The position numbers and the translations under genes were made by a program. Positions 25,353-33,363 of a stretch of DNA of 64,000 nucleotides are shown here, in pieces. The stretch is taken from NCBI RefSeq assembly GCF_000011105.1, contig NC_000961.1:978662-1042661 (forward strand). The letters run 5' to 3'. The notes beneath the pieces are model-generated. The model did no database searches and was not told the DNA's origin. It saw only the letters and a list, made by a program, of their open reading frames with translations. The DNA comes from Pyrococcus horikoshii OT3. GTDB lineage: Archaea > Methanobacteriota_B > Thermococci > Thermococcales > Thermococcaceae. Each line of letters opens with the position of its first letter. Within the stretch, counting starts at the first letter, position 1.

Positions 25353-26343
25353 CACTCTCCCTCGGCCCCCCTAATATTTCATCGAACTCGTATTCCTCCC
25401 TTAACCCCAGGAGTATCTCAACCTCCTTCGGTGTTAGCACGGGTTTTCTCCATGCTCCATAATCATCCAAAGGTACTCTGGGGCAAGCTACGACTACGTA
25501 TGCTTCGAATGGAAATCCCTCCAATTTATGATAATTTACATCGTTCATCACTATAAGTCTTGCTTCCCTACCGTGTTTCTTTAGGAGCTTAACGATCCTC
25601 TTAGCTTCCGCTAGTCTCAGTTGACCTTTTTTAATGCTTACTATGACACCAAATTTCTTAGCATCCATGGCCTTTGCTATTTGGGCCCATCTCTTCCTTA
25701 TGAACCTCTCAGGATCTATCCAGGAAAAGGCTTTTGTATATGGATCTATTGCTAGAACCTTTTTTCTTGTTGCCACGGCTAATCCCAGTGGATGAAAAAT
25801 CCCCGATCCTATAAAGAGTATCCCCTCTCCCCTAACTTTAGCTACAGAATAGTTACAACCAAGAACTTGACCTGGCCAGGAAATTCTAGAATCCCCTCTT
25901 CCAATGCTAACTTCAAACCCTTCACTCTCTAAAAATTCCTTAGCCTCCTTAAGCTGATGAATATGCTGGGCTGTCGTCGTTACAATTATCTTCCTACCAA
26001 GCTTCTTTATTTCCCCTATATTTTCCTTTAAAGCCTCAACGACACTAACTCTTGCGAAAGCTGGAACGAAGATCGTGGGAACTTCAAGGGGAAGCTTCAT
26101 GTAAGAGTGACCCAGATGAATGAGGGCGTCACACCCAACTAACTTAGCCTCTCTATCAGCGGGATCGCAGGCTCCATAGTTTATTTCTCCATGTAAAAAA
26201 ACCTCGATGTTGTTTTCCTCTAAGAACCCTGCAAGTTCTTCAGCTTCCCTTCTAAGGCCTTCTGGAGATTGTATTAGAACTCTTTTAGCCCCTATCCTTT
26301 TTAACTCCTTTAAGATTTCACTTTTTGGTATCTCATGAAGCAT
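25315..26343 (-). CDS. dph2: Diphthamide synthase subunit Dph2 (radical 3-amino-3-carboxypropyl enzyme)
   Basis: Transfers the aminocarboxypropyl group of SAM to the target histidine of elongation factor 2, the first diphthamide step. The three cysteines that hold the 4Fe-4S cluster are visible at 59 (YGACDPAD), 163 (LGCNYSV) and 287 (VACPRVP) when counted from MLHEIPKS. Radical chemistry is known for the P. horikoshii homodimer, and the 342-residue length agrees with my recollection of it. I therefore use ATG 26343 rather than the frame's start 19 codons earlier. A TATA-like ATTTTTAATTC at about 26366-26376 fits a leaderless start there. Confidence 0.97.
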   Translation of the reverse strand: MLHEIPKSEILKELKRIGAKRVLIQSPEGLRREAEELAGFLEENNIEVFLHGEINYGACDPADREAKLVGCDALIHLGHSYMKLPLEVPTIFVPAFARVSVVEALKENIGEIKKLGRKIIVTTTAQHIHQLKEAKEFLESEGFEVSIGRGDSRISWPGQVLGCNYSVAKVRGEGILFIGSGIFHPLGLAVATRKKVLAIDPYTKAFSWIDPERFIRKRWAQIAKAMDAKKFGVIVSIKKGQLRLAEAKRIVKLLKKHGREARLIVMNDVNYHKLEGFPFEAYVVVACPRVPLDDYGAWRKPVLTPKEVEILLGLREEYEFDEILGGPRESDEPFGISIHSTR

Positions 26344-26374
26344 GAAGAAAAGAAAGAAGCAAGAATTAAAAATT

Positions 26375-26632
26375 TCACTCAATAACTTCCGCGAATGCAA
26401 ACCTCCTTTTCACAGAGTTTATCACGATCTCGACTTCATCTCCAACTTTCGTATGGGGTACGAATATTACAAACCCCTTTATCCTTGCTATTCCATCTCC
26501 TCCTTTCCCCATACTTTCAATCTTTACCTTATACCTTTCTCCAACCTTAACTGGAGCTTCCATCTTTCTTCCTCTATCTCCAGTAAATCTCCTCTTTCCA
26601 CCTTTTCCACTATACATCTCCAACACATCCAT
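26375..26632 (-). CDS. Small TRAM-domain RNA-binding protein
   Basis: The 85-residue protein has a basic N-terminal tail ([13 protein letters not shown]) and a single TRAM domain ([44 protein letters not shown]). Stand-alone TRAM proteins of archaea act as RNA chaperones, cold-response factors or transcription-termination factors; which applies here is unknown. The start may be the ATG at 26632 or the one at 26620, which has GGAG directly before it. The 5' leader contains a strong hairpin at the predicted transcript start (26641-26670). Confidence 0.85.
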   Translation of the reverse strand: MDVLEMYSGKGGKRRFTGDRGRKMEAPVKVGERYKVKIESMGKGGDGIARIKGFVIFVPHTKVGDEVEIVINSVKRRFAFAEVIE

Positions 26633-26640
26633 TCAACTTT

Positions 26641-26670
26641 GGACAAGACACTCAGAAGAGTGCCTTGTCC
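26641..26670 (-). promoter_or_regulatory. 5'-end hairpin of the TRAM gene transcript
   Basis: On the minus strand the arms GGACAAGGCACTC and GAGTGTCTTGTCC enclose TTCT. All 13 pairs form, one as a G-U wobble. The same position is an A-C mismatch on the plus strand, so the fold belongs to the minus transcript. The TATA (ATTTATAAAT, 26691-26700) puts the transcript start at about 26670, the first base of the hairpin. Confidence 0.6.
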
Positions 26671-26690
26671 AGCTCTATTAATTGGGTAGA

Positions 26691-26700
26691 ATTTATAAAT
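26691..26700 (-). promoter_or_regulatory. TATA box of the TRAM gene
   Basis: ATTTATAAAT, palindromic, centred 26 bases before the hairpin's first base. Confidence 0.55.
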
Positions 26701-26727
26701 ATTTTTATGGCCGAAAAGTTAGATAAA

Positions 26728-26931
26728 TTAGCCTCCAGAAACTACCGGAATTACCTCCACTAGATCTCCATCCCTGACCTCCTTTTCTTCTAACGCTACT
26801 TTTCCATTTACTTTTGCTATCGCACTCTCAGTATTAAAGCCGACCTCCCTCAGAATATCCTTTACCTTCATTCCTTCTCTCCATTTGATCTCTTTCTCTA
26901 TTCCCCTTCCAATCACTTTCACCCTTATCAT
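26728..26931 (-). CDS. Ubiquitin-like small archaeal modifier / MoaD-ThiS family protein
   Basis: A 67-residue beta-grasp protein ending in VVSGG. The C-terminal di-glycine is the hallmark of proteins that are adenylated by E1-like enzymes for sulfur transfer (MoaD, ThiS, tRNA thiolation) or for conjugation to lysines (SAMP). Internal motifs DGDLVEVIPVVSGG and the short strand-helix pattern support this. Which of the two roles it plays cannot be told; no E1 gene is nearby. Confidence 0.88.
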   Translation of the reverse strand: MIRVKVIGRGIEKEIKWREGMKVKDILREVGFNTESAIAKVNGKVALEEKEVRDGDLVEVIPVVSGG

Positions 26932-26988
26932 CTCAACCCCCTCATTTTTAAGGAGGTGAGGATAAAAATATTCTCTGGTTGATCCTCT

Positions 26989-27888
26989 ATGTTGAAAAAG
27001 CTTCCCAAACCTATATTGGAACCCTCTAAGGAAGGTTTCGATTCAAAGAACGTCTATAATCCTAGCGTAATTTACGTGAGGGAAAAATTCATCATGCTGT
27101 ATAGGGCCGAGGGAGAGGATAACGTAACTGGAAGGATTGGACTGGCCCTAAGTGAAGATGGAATCAACTTTGTCAAGCATCCGGAGCCCGTTATGGAGCC
27201 GGAGTATCAATGGGAGAAAAAAGGGATAGAGGATCCAAGGGTAGTGAAATTGGGGAAAAGATACGTGATGACATATACTGGGTACGATGGTAGGATTGCG
27301 AGGCTCTGCATTGCAGTTTCAAAAAATCTCTTATCCTGGGAGAAAGGGGAGCCTCTATTTCCAAACTTTCCTGGCAATAGGCTAAGGCCAAGGGGTTGGA
27401 CTAAAAGCGGGGCAATTTTACCTCAGAAAATAAACGGGGAGTATATCATGTACTTTGGAGATTCTAACATTTGGATAGCCTATTCATCCGACGGTATTCA
27501 TTGGGAATACTATAACTCTCCAGTAATGAAGCCCAGGAAGGGAAAATTTGATAGCTTATTAGTGGAGCCCGGACCGCCTCCGATTTTAACTGAGGATTCA
27601 ATAGTTTTATTTTATAATTCCGCTAATGAAAACCTAGTGTATAGGGTAGGTGTGGCCCTCTTCGATAGAGATGAACCCTGGAAAGTCAAGATTAGGAGTA
27701 GAAGACCAATACTGGAGCCAGAATATCCATGGGAGCTGGAGGGGCACGTAGATAATGTCGTCTTCCTTGAAGGCTTTGTCGATCTCGGTAATAGGTTATT
27801 ATTCTATTATGGCGGGGCCGATAAGTACGTTGGATTGGCAACTTGGGAAGGAGACCTCACTTCCCTTCTAAAATTCGTAGTGGGATGA
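26989..27888 (+). CDS. Glycoside hydrolase family 130-type protein (beta-mannoside phosphorylase-like)
   Basis: Five-bladed propeller enzymes of this group cleave beta-mannosides by phosphorolysis or hydrolysis. Features: NPSVIYVREKFIMLYRAEG (about residues 24-42), GIEDPRVVKLGKRYVMTYTGYDG (about 81-103) with the acidic DPR motif, and a repeat of the motif as PEYPWELEGHVDNVVF near 245-260. The substrate is not deducible. It shares an ATGA overlap with the downstream membrane protein and diverges from the modifier gene, with a 57-base promoter region between them. Confidence 0.82.
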   Translation: MLKKLPKPILEPSKEGFDSKNVYNPSVIYVREKFIMLYRAEGEDNVTGRIGLALSEDGINFVKHPEPVMEPEYQWEKKGIEDPRVVKLGKRYVMTYTGYDGRIARLCIAVSKNLLSWEKGEPLFPNFPGNRLRPRGWTKSGAILPQKINGEYIMYFGDSNIWIAYSSDGIHWEYYNSPVMKPRKGKFDSLLVEPGPPPILTEDSIVLFYNSANENLVYRVGVALFDRDEPWKVKIRSRRPILEPEYPWELEGHVDNVVFLEGFVDLGNRLLFYYGGADKYVGLATWEGDLTSLLKFVVG

Positions 27889-28340
27889 AGATGCTCTTCC
27901 GGGGAAGGTATTTAGTAAAGCTCCTCGAAATTGAGGAACCTTGTTCAGAGCTTGTCAAGGGAAGTTATGTTGTTATCGGAGACAGCGAGTACGAAGTCGA
28001 CCTAAAAATAGAGCCCTTCCTAGAATTTAGGCGAGAAGCTTGCTTAGTGAAATGTGAAGGAAAGGTAATACTTTCCGAGGACTGTAAGTATATCGGAGAG
28101 GTTTACTGGGTCAGAAATGCTAAGGGTCTGTGGAGATTAATCCAGGGAAAGAGGAGCGAGGAAGGGTTCCATCTAATCCTTGCTTTCATAGTCATGATTA
28201 TCTTATATTCATTGCTGGGCTTCGTTAGGGCTAAATCATTCTGGACGGTTACGGGAGTGCTCTTGGTGATCTTCATTATTTTAATGGATATAGGTAAGGC
28301 CCTTCAATACTTTTTAATAGGGTACGTTAAAGCTTCCTAG
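27885..28340 (+). CDS. Two-helix membrane protein with N-terminal soluble domain
   Basis: About 151 residues: a beta-rich N-terminal domain of 95 residues (with three cysteines) followed by two hydrophobic helices (about 96-113 and 120-138). I do not recognise it; the membrane-distal part might be a NfeD-like or OB-like module. The ATG at 27885 forms an ATGA overlap with the stop of the glycosidase gene; the longer frame start at 27843 lies deep inside that gene and is rejected. Coupled to the glycosidase and to the following CoA-binding gene (9-base gap). Confidence 0.65.
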   Translation: MKMLFRGRYLVKLLEIEEPCSELVKGSYVVIGDSEYEVDLKIEPFLEFRREACLVKCEGKVILSEDCKYIGEVYWVRNAKGLWRLIQGKRSEEGFHLILAFIVMIILYSLLGFVRAKSFWTVTGVLLVIFIILMDIGKALQYFLIGYVKAS

Positions 28341-28349
28341 GGTGAGATT

Positions 28350-28784
28350 ATGGAAGAGACGAGGCCTATTGATGGGTTAACAGACGAAGACATCAGGGAA
28401 ATCCTTACAAGGTACAAGAAGATAGCTCTCGTTGGGGCTTCACCAAAGCCTGAAAGGGATGCAAACATTGTTATGAAGTACTTGCTCGAGCATGGGTACG
28501 ATGTCTATCCCGTTAATCCCAAGTATGAGGAAGTTCTCGGGAGAAAGTGTTATCCAAGCGTTCTTGACATACCCGATAAGATTGAGGTTGTTGATCTCTT
28601 TGTAAAGCCCAAGTTAACAATGGAATACGTGGAACAAGCGATAAAAAAGGGAGCAAAGGTAGTTTGGTTTCAGTACAACACATATAACCGAGAAGCATCT
28701 AAGAAGGCCGATGAAGCTGGGTTAATAATTGTAGCTAATAGGTGCATGATGAGAGAGCATGAAAGATTGCTTGGAGAGAAATAA
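28350..28784 (+). CDS. CoA-binding protein (YccU-like)
   Basis: A 144-residue Rossmann-like protein with the CoA-binding pattern KKIALVGASPKPERDANIVMKYLLEHGYDVYPVNP (residues about 24-58), then VDLFVKPKLT and GAKVVWFQYNTYNREA. A structural homologue of this size from P. horikoshii binds CoA, and the family is related to the N-terminal domain of ADP-forming acyl-CoA synthetases. Its biological role is unknown. It is preceded by GGTGAGATT. The 3' end lies 30 bases from the H/ACA RNA start. Confidence 0.85.
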   Translation: MEETRPIDGLTDEDIREILTRYKKIALVGASPKPERDANIVMKYLLEHGYDVYPVNPKYEEVLGRKCYPSVLDIPDKIEVVDLFVKPKLTMEYVEQAIKKGAKVVWFQYNTYNREASKKADEAGLIIVANRCMMREHERLLGEK

Positions 28785-28792
28785 CTTTAAAG
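28785..28792 (+). promoter_or_regulatory. TATA box of the H/ACA guide RNA
   Basis: CTTTAAAG is centred at 28789, which predicts a transcript start near 28815, one base before the basal stem of the RNA. Confidence 0.6.
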
Positions 28793-28814
28793 TACTTACA
28801 GAAGACTCTAATAT

Positions 28815-28873
28815 GCCCCTCCCCTCTCACACCCCCGTGATCGGTGATCGGGGGGCGGTCGGGGAGGGGACAC
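28815..28873 (+). ncRNA. H/ACA box pseudouridylation guide RNA (single hairpin)
   Basis: A GC-rich island in AT-rich DNA folds into an archaeal H/ACA hairpin. The basal stem is CCCCTCCCC (28816-28824) with GGGGAGGGG (28861-28869), 9 perfect pairs. The internal pocket is TCTCACA (28825-28831) and CGGTC (28856-28860). The upper stem is CCCCC (28832-28836) with GGGGG (28851-28855), capped by GTGATCGGTGATCG, which looks like the K-loop that binds L7Ae. ACA (28870-28872) directly follows the basal stem and lies 14 bases from the pocket, as the family requires. The guide arms are complementary to GACCG-UC-GUGAGA, a highly conserved 23S rRNA segment just before the peptidyl-transferase-loop base A2602 (E. 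coli numbering). The product would convert that U to pseudouridine with Cbf5, Nop10, Gar1 and L7Ae. Confidence 0.85.
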
Positions 28874-31800
28874 CCTTTATTATTGCCATTATCTTCTTAT
28901 GAAGCTCTTTTATTAACTCCCTCCTATCCTCCATCAGTACAACATCACTAGCCCCTATTACTTCCAAGTTAAAGGCGAAGGGACTTGGATACGGATGCTC
29001 TCTAACGGTAACTTTGATCTTTCCCTCCTTTATCCATTTAAGGAAAAGCTCAGCATTCTCTATATCCATTTTATCCTCCATAATCTCCCTATAAACTTCC
29101 TTTAGCAATGGAAAGTTGGGATGATTCTTCTTAAGGAAGTTCAAAAGTGTCTGTGCATTCATCTGTTGTCTGCTGAGGCTTTTTTCTCTTCCCATGTACC
29201 TCCTTAAAATTAAAAGTCCTCTATTAGCTACATGCCTAAACCTTCTCTTAAGTAGCTCGGTGTTGTCGAGGGCCCTCTTAAGGATCTCTCTTAAATTCTC
29301 AACGTAAAATAGCTCAAGTATCTCCCCTTCCTTTAGCTCTTTGTCAACTGGAACCTTTAGCATGAAACCATTATCCGTTATTGCAATCCCCACGTTGCAT
29401 TTCTTCTTTTTACTTATCATGTATGCAAAAGCCCTACTCAGGGCATCGTTGGCCCTTCTCCCTATTAGGGTATGGAAGAAGTACTTAGTAACGTTTCCTT
29501 CCCTAACTATTTCAACGAGAACCGTTTCATCATCTGGTATTATAGAATACTTTGCCTGCTCCCTAAAATATGAGATTATAGCTTTAGCAGTTACATTATC
29601 TATTCCGTACTTTTTCATAAGCAAGGATTCAGCCCTTTTACTGGTTAAAAGCTTCTTGACTTCTCCCCTGAATCTCTGGATGTCAATGGCTAAATCGAAA
29701 CTTAAGGGTAACATCTCGGAAAACCATGAGGGTATTGTGGGCTTAGCTCCTTCCCTGGGAATTACATAGATCTTGTTTCCCCTGCTCTTAACGAATTCAT
29801 AAGTCCTACCAGCTAAAACGAAGATATCTCCGGGCATTAACCTTTCAGCAAATTCTTCCTCAACGGTTCCGATGTACTTTTTATCAAGGGTAAAGACGTC
29901 TATCTTGGCCTCGTCTGGTATAGTTCCAGTATTCATATAATATATCGCCCTTGTCATCTTTCCTCTTCTTCCAAACTTTCCATTCTCAAGCCATATCTTA
30001 GCGTAAACCCTTTTCTCCTCTAAACCTGAATACTCGCCGGCCAGATACTTAAGAACGTTCATGAAATCACTAAAGGGAAGTTCATGATAGGGATAGGCCC
30101 TTCTCACGACCCTATAAGCTTCCTCGATCTCCCATACTTTTTCAAGGGCCATTCCCAGGATATGCTGAACTAAAACGTCGAGAGGGTTCTTAGGTATTTT
30201 TATCCTATCCAGCTTCCTATTCCTGGCGTTGTGAGCTAAAACTGTTACCTCAACTAGATCATCTCTATCTAAGGCTAGAATTATTCCCCTACTAACTTCA
30301 TGAAGTCTGTGCCCAGCCCTTCCTATTCTTTGAAGGGCCCTGTTTACACTCTTTGGGGAACCGACGAGGACTACCAAGTCTATTGTACCGATGTCTATAC
30401 CCAACTCCAAGCTTGTTGAGCTATTTTTCGAGACAAACCCATTAACAACATAATTTCCAGTTTCAGAGTTTATAATACCGTAGGCTACGTCAAGATAAAC
30501 CGGTTCAATGGAGGTTATCCTGTCAAAGAATATATCCCCCTCGGATAACTCCTTCAAATAGGAGAGCTCCTTAAGAACGTCGTTAAGTCCTCTTTCCCTC
30601 GCCACCTTTTCATAAAGCTTGATAATGGCTTTCAACTCACTCCTTCTAATTTCTCTCCGGTTATAGGTTCCTGGATACCCGAGTTTCTCTTCTATCTCTT
30701 TTAAGCGCTTTTCAAGATTTGGGATAACATCTTCCCACTCTTTATAATAATTTGACCTCCAGGAATTGACTATCTTGAGGAATTTTTCTCCTTCGATGAT
30801 TGAGACTTCAAAAGTTTGCTCATTTATAGATGAGAGTATACCGAGCTGAAGGAGGATATCTCTTATACCCTCTGCAAATTTTCTATTGAACGCAAAAAAT
30901 CCGAGTGAATGAATTCTTCCGTTCTCTATCTTGATAAAACCATTTCCATCGAAATAGCCGGCCAAAAATTCTTCTTTATGCTTCTCTGGTAGTATGTAGA
31001 TGATTGGAGGTACTTCAAGCTTTGGCCTAGCGAGGTTTTTAAAGACAAATGAGAGAAGGCTAGATGGAATTTCAAGTATATAGGTACCCTTATCTTGTGC
31101 TTTTATCCTTCCTTTAACTCTAAACTCTCTTTTACATAGGTCTTCGTATCTCTCGAGAATTTTCTTATCCTGGCTGTAGAATATTAGGGTATTTCTATTA
31201 AGTGAACCACTTGCCATCCAGAAGCCAAGCAATCTTGCAATGCCGGGTGTAAGCTCAGGTGGAAGTGAGTACTTACCCCTCCTAGAGGTTATCCTTTCAA
31301 TGTCATCTCGGGATATCTCAATGCTAACATCATTTAGAATAACCCGTAGCCTTCCCCAACGAAATGGAGAAAGACCGTTTAGTTGTTTTACGAGATAAGA
31401 GGAATTAAATCCCCTCTCTTTTGCATAATTCTTTATCGATCCAAATTTTTCTTTTATCGAGACCTTTAGTTTTTTTAAAAATTCCTTATTAAGCCAAAGA
31501 TAAGTGCTCTCTGGCAAAAAGTCTAGAATTAAAACTTTTGAATTGGGACTTGGAAGTTTCCTTATGATTCCCACGTAATCTCCTTCTTTAAGCCTCCACG
31601 CCTCCACCCATCTTAGCTCTCCATTTTTATCAATAGTGAGGAATCTGTGCTCTCTAGTACATTTAACTTCAAATCCTAGCTGTGTTCTTATTTTAACCCC
31701 ATATTCCTGGTACTTAACTTGATGTAATTCCTGGAATTTAACGAATCTACTCTTAAAACCATTGATTCCAACTATCATCCCTGAGTTTAAATGTCGAATC

Positions 31801-32885
31801 TCAACCGGGCCTTTTTCTGTTAGAACTTTTGAATCCCCAGAAACACATACAACGGCTCTTAATTCACCTCTTTTTAGTTTTTCCTCAACATCCAAGCGAA
31901 CTTCCCTCGATAAGGATGAATGATGAGTTTCTATTAATCCTTTAAACTCTGGAAACCTTTTCTTCAAATTGAAAGCCACCCTCTCTGCTCCACTTCTCGT
32001 GTTAGTGAATATCAAGGTAGTCTTATGCTTCCTTATAAGTTCTGCTAAGCGATTATAAAGAGCATTACTTAAGGTTTCAGCATCAGTGTATATTAAATCC
32101 TCAACGACGCTTTCAACCTTTATCTCCGTCTGCTTGGCGAAGGAGACATCAACTATAAGCCCTGACCTTGGTGTTCCATCGTCATTAAAACCGAACACAA
32201 ACTTGGCCACTTCTTCAAGTGGATGAATTGTGGCACTAAGTCCAATTCTTACAAAGTCCCTACCGACTAGCTCCCTTAACCTCTCGAGAGTTAACGCTAA
32301 GTGCGATCCTCTCTTATTTTCAGCTAGGGCATGAACCTCGTCAACTATTACCCACCTTACATCCCTTAATCTTTCCCTAAATTTGGGTGCATTTAGAGCT
32401 ATAGCCAGGCTTTCAGGGGTTGTTATTAATATATGGGGTGGTTTTTTCACCATCTTACTTTTCTCATAGCTTGAAGTGTCGCTGGTTCTTACAGCTATCC
32501 TAATTTCAGGGATCTCCTCCCCAAGTTCCTGGGCTAGTTCTTTAATCTCTCTGAGAGGCTCTTCAAGGTTCCTTCTTATGTCATTATTAAGGGCCCTTAA
32601 AGGAGAAATATAAACGCAGTATATTTTATCTTCAAGCTTACCCTTTCTTCCGAGTGATATAAGCTCGCTTATTATGGCCAAAAATGCTGAAAGGGTTTTG
32701 CCGGAACCTGTGGGGGAAGATATAAGGACGTTCTCCCCCTTATGAATTTCAACTATTGCATACCTCTGTGGGGGTGTGAACGAGTTGAACTTTCTTTTGA
32801 ACCATTCCCTAACCAAGGGGTCTAGAATGGAGTATATCTCATCATCTGTGTATTTCCTTTTAGCCCATCTTACGTTACCCATCAC
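28827..32885 (-). CDS. lhr: Lhr-type large superfamily 2 helicase interrupted by an intein
   Basis: DNA helicase of the Lhr family. The precursor has 1352 residues, 877 after intein removal. Motifs: SSPTGSGKT (Walker A, about residue 54-62), IVDEVHALAENKRG (motif II), GLSATIHP (motif III), LIFTNTRSGAER (motif IV), then after the intein SSTSLELGIDIG (motif V) and QRIGRAGHR (motif VI). The winged-helix and Lhr core C-terminal regions follow. The intein sits before motif V. The last ~15 codons lie antisense to the H/ACA RNA and give an odd Pro-rich tail (PSPTAPRSPITGV), which may be an artefact of sequence serving two purposes. The start ATG is near 32885; no operon partner. Confidence 0.95.
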   Translation of the reverse strand: MMGNVRWAKRKYTDDEIYSILDPLVREWFKRKFNSFTPPQRYAIVEIHKGENVLISSPTGSGKTLSAFLAIISELISLGRKGKLEDKIYCVYISPLRALNNDIRRNLEEPLREIKELAQELGEEIPEIRIAVRTSDTSSYEKSKMVKKPPHILITTPESLAIALNAPKFRERLRDVRWVIVDEVHALAENKRGSHLALTLERLRELVGRDFVRIGLSATIHPLEEVAKFVFGFNDDGTPRSGLIVDVSFAKQTEIKVESVVEDLIYTDAETLSNALYNRLAELIRKHKTTLIFTNTRSGAERVAFNLKKRFPEFKGLIETHHSSLSREVRLDVEEKLKRGELRAVVCVSGDSKVLTEKGPVEIRHLNSGMIVGINGFKSRFVKFQELHQVKYQEYGVKIRTQLGFEVKCTREHRFLTIDKNGELRWVEAWRLKEGDYVGIIRKLPSPNSKVLILDFLPESTYLWLNKEFLKKLKVSIKEKFGSIKNYAKERGFNSSYLVKQLNGLSPFRWGRLRVILNDVSIEISRDDIERITSRRGKYSLPPELTPGIARLLGFWMASGSLNRNTLIFYSQDKKILERYEDLCKREFRVKGRIKAQDKGTYILEIPSSLLSFVFKNLARPKLEVPPIIYILPEKHKEEFLAGYFDGNGFIKIENGRIHSLGFFAFNRKFAEGIRDILLQLGILSSINEQTFEVSIIEGEKFLKIVNSWRSNYYKEWEDVIPNLEKRLKEIEEKLGYPGTYNRREIRRSELKAIIKLYEKVARERGLNDVLKELSYLKELSEGDIFFDRITSIEPVYLDVAYGIINSETGNYVVNGFVSKNSSTSLELGIDIGTIDLVVLVGSPKSVNRALQRIGRAGHRLHEVSRGIILALDRDDLVEVTVLAHNARNRKLDRIKIPKNPLDVLVQHILGMALEKVWEIEEAYRVVRRAYPYHELPFSDFMNVLKYLAGEYSGLEEKRVYAKIWLENGKFGRRGKMTRAIYYMNTGTIPDEAKIDVFTLDKKYIGTVEEEFAERLMPGDIFVLAGRTYEFVKSRGNKIYVIPREGAKPTIPSWFSEMLPLSFDLAIDIQRFRGEVKKLLTSKRAESLLMKKYGIDNVTAKAIISYFREQAKYSIIPDDETVLVEIVREGNVTKYFFHTLIGRRANDALSRAFAYMISKKKKCNVGIAITDNGFMLKVPVDKELKEGEILELFYVENLREILKRALDNTELLKRRFRHVANRGLLILRRYMGREKSLSRQQMNAQTLLNFLKKNHPNFPLLKEVYREIMEDKMDIENAELFLKWIKEGKIKVTVREHPYPSPFAFNLEVIGASDVVLMEDRRELIKELHKKIMAIIKGVPSPTAPRSPITGV
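30423..31847 (-). other. Intein in Lhr, with LAGLIDADG endonuclease and non-canonical Lys-Asn end
   Basis: 475 codons, precursor residues 347-821. The N-terminal splice block is CVSGDSKVLTEKGPVEI, followed by TREHRFLT (block B). The endonuclease motifs are LLGFWMASGSLN and FLAGYFDGNGF. The C-terminal end reads VVNGFVSKN followed by Ser (the +1 residue of the extein, SSTSLELG). The penultimate residue is Lys (AAA), where most inteins have His. Length agrees with the P. horikoshii LHR intein from memory. Confidence 0.92.
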
Positions 32886-33009
32886 CCCTCAACTCTCTTT
32901 TTGATTTTTAAACTATTTTGTTCAATATTCGAATAATTTGGGTTTGAATTTAGATACATAATTATTTAATCACATTTTTATTTAAGAACCTAATTAATCA
33001 AAAAGCTAA

Positions 33010-33363
33010 TTAAGTGAACCATTTTATCTTATCTCCAAATTCGGGTTTAATTGACTCTTTAAGCCCCCTAGGCCCTTCAATTATGTACCTTGCACGAGCT
33101 TTAGGGATGTAAATCCTCCATGGTTTAAGTGTTGTAACATCGACAACCCTAAAATTGGAATCCAGGAATATCACATCTATGCTTTCCAGCATGAAAAAGC
33201 CATGGATTGAGGCATTAATCCTTGTTTCGAGGGGAAGGATAAAGACTAAGGCATACCTAGGCTTTTTAAACATCAAACCTAGGGCCCTTTTAATGAAGCT
33301 ATCAGCGATCCTTACCTCCCCTTCCCAGCTCAAATTCTTGCTTTCATTGACTATCATTTTCAA
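33010..33363 (-). CDS. DUF192 family protein
   Basis: A 117-residue single-domain protein with the DUF192 hallmarks: the RALGLMF-type segment (residues 26-32), FILPLETRINASIHGFFMLESIDVIFLD (about 42-69) and the hydrophobic ARYIIEGP strand. The family is of unknown function and is often found outside the cytoplasm in bacteria, but here there is no signal peptide. The TTG start overlaps the TGA of the upstream radical SAM gene by 4 bases; an ATG two codons downstream is an alternative. Confidence 0.85.
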   Translation of the reverse strand: MKMIVNESKNLSWEGEVRIADSFIKRALGLMFKKPRYALVFILPLETRINASIHGFFMLESIDVIFLDSNFRVVDVTTLKPWRIYIPKARARYIIEGPRGLKESIKPEFGDKIKWFT

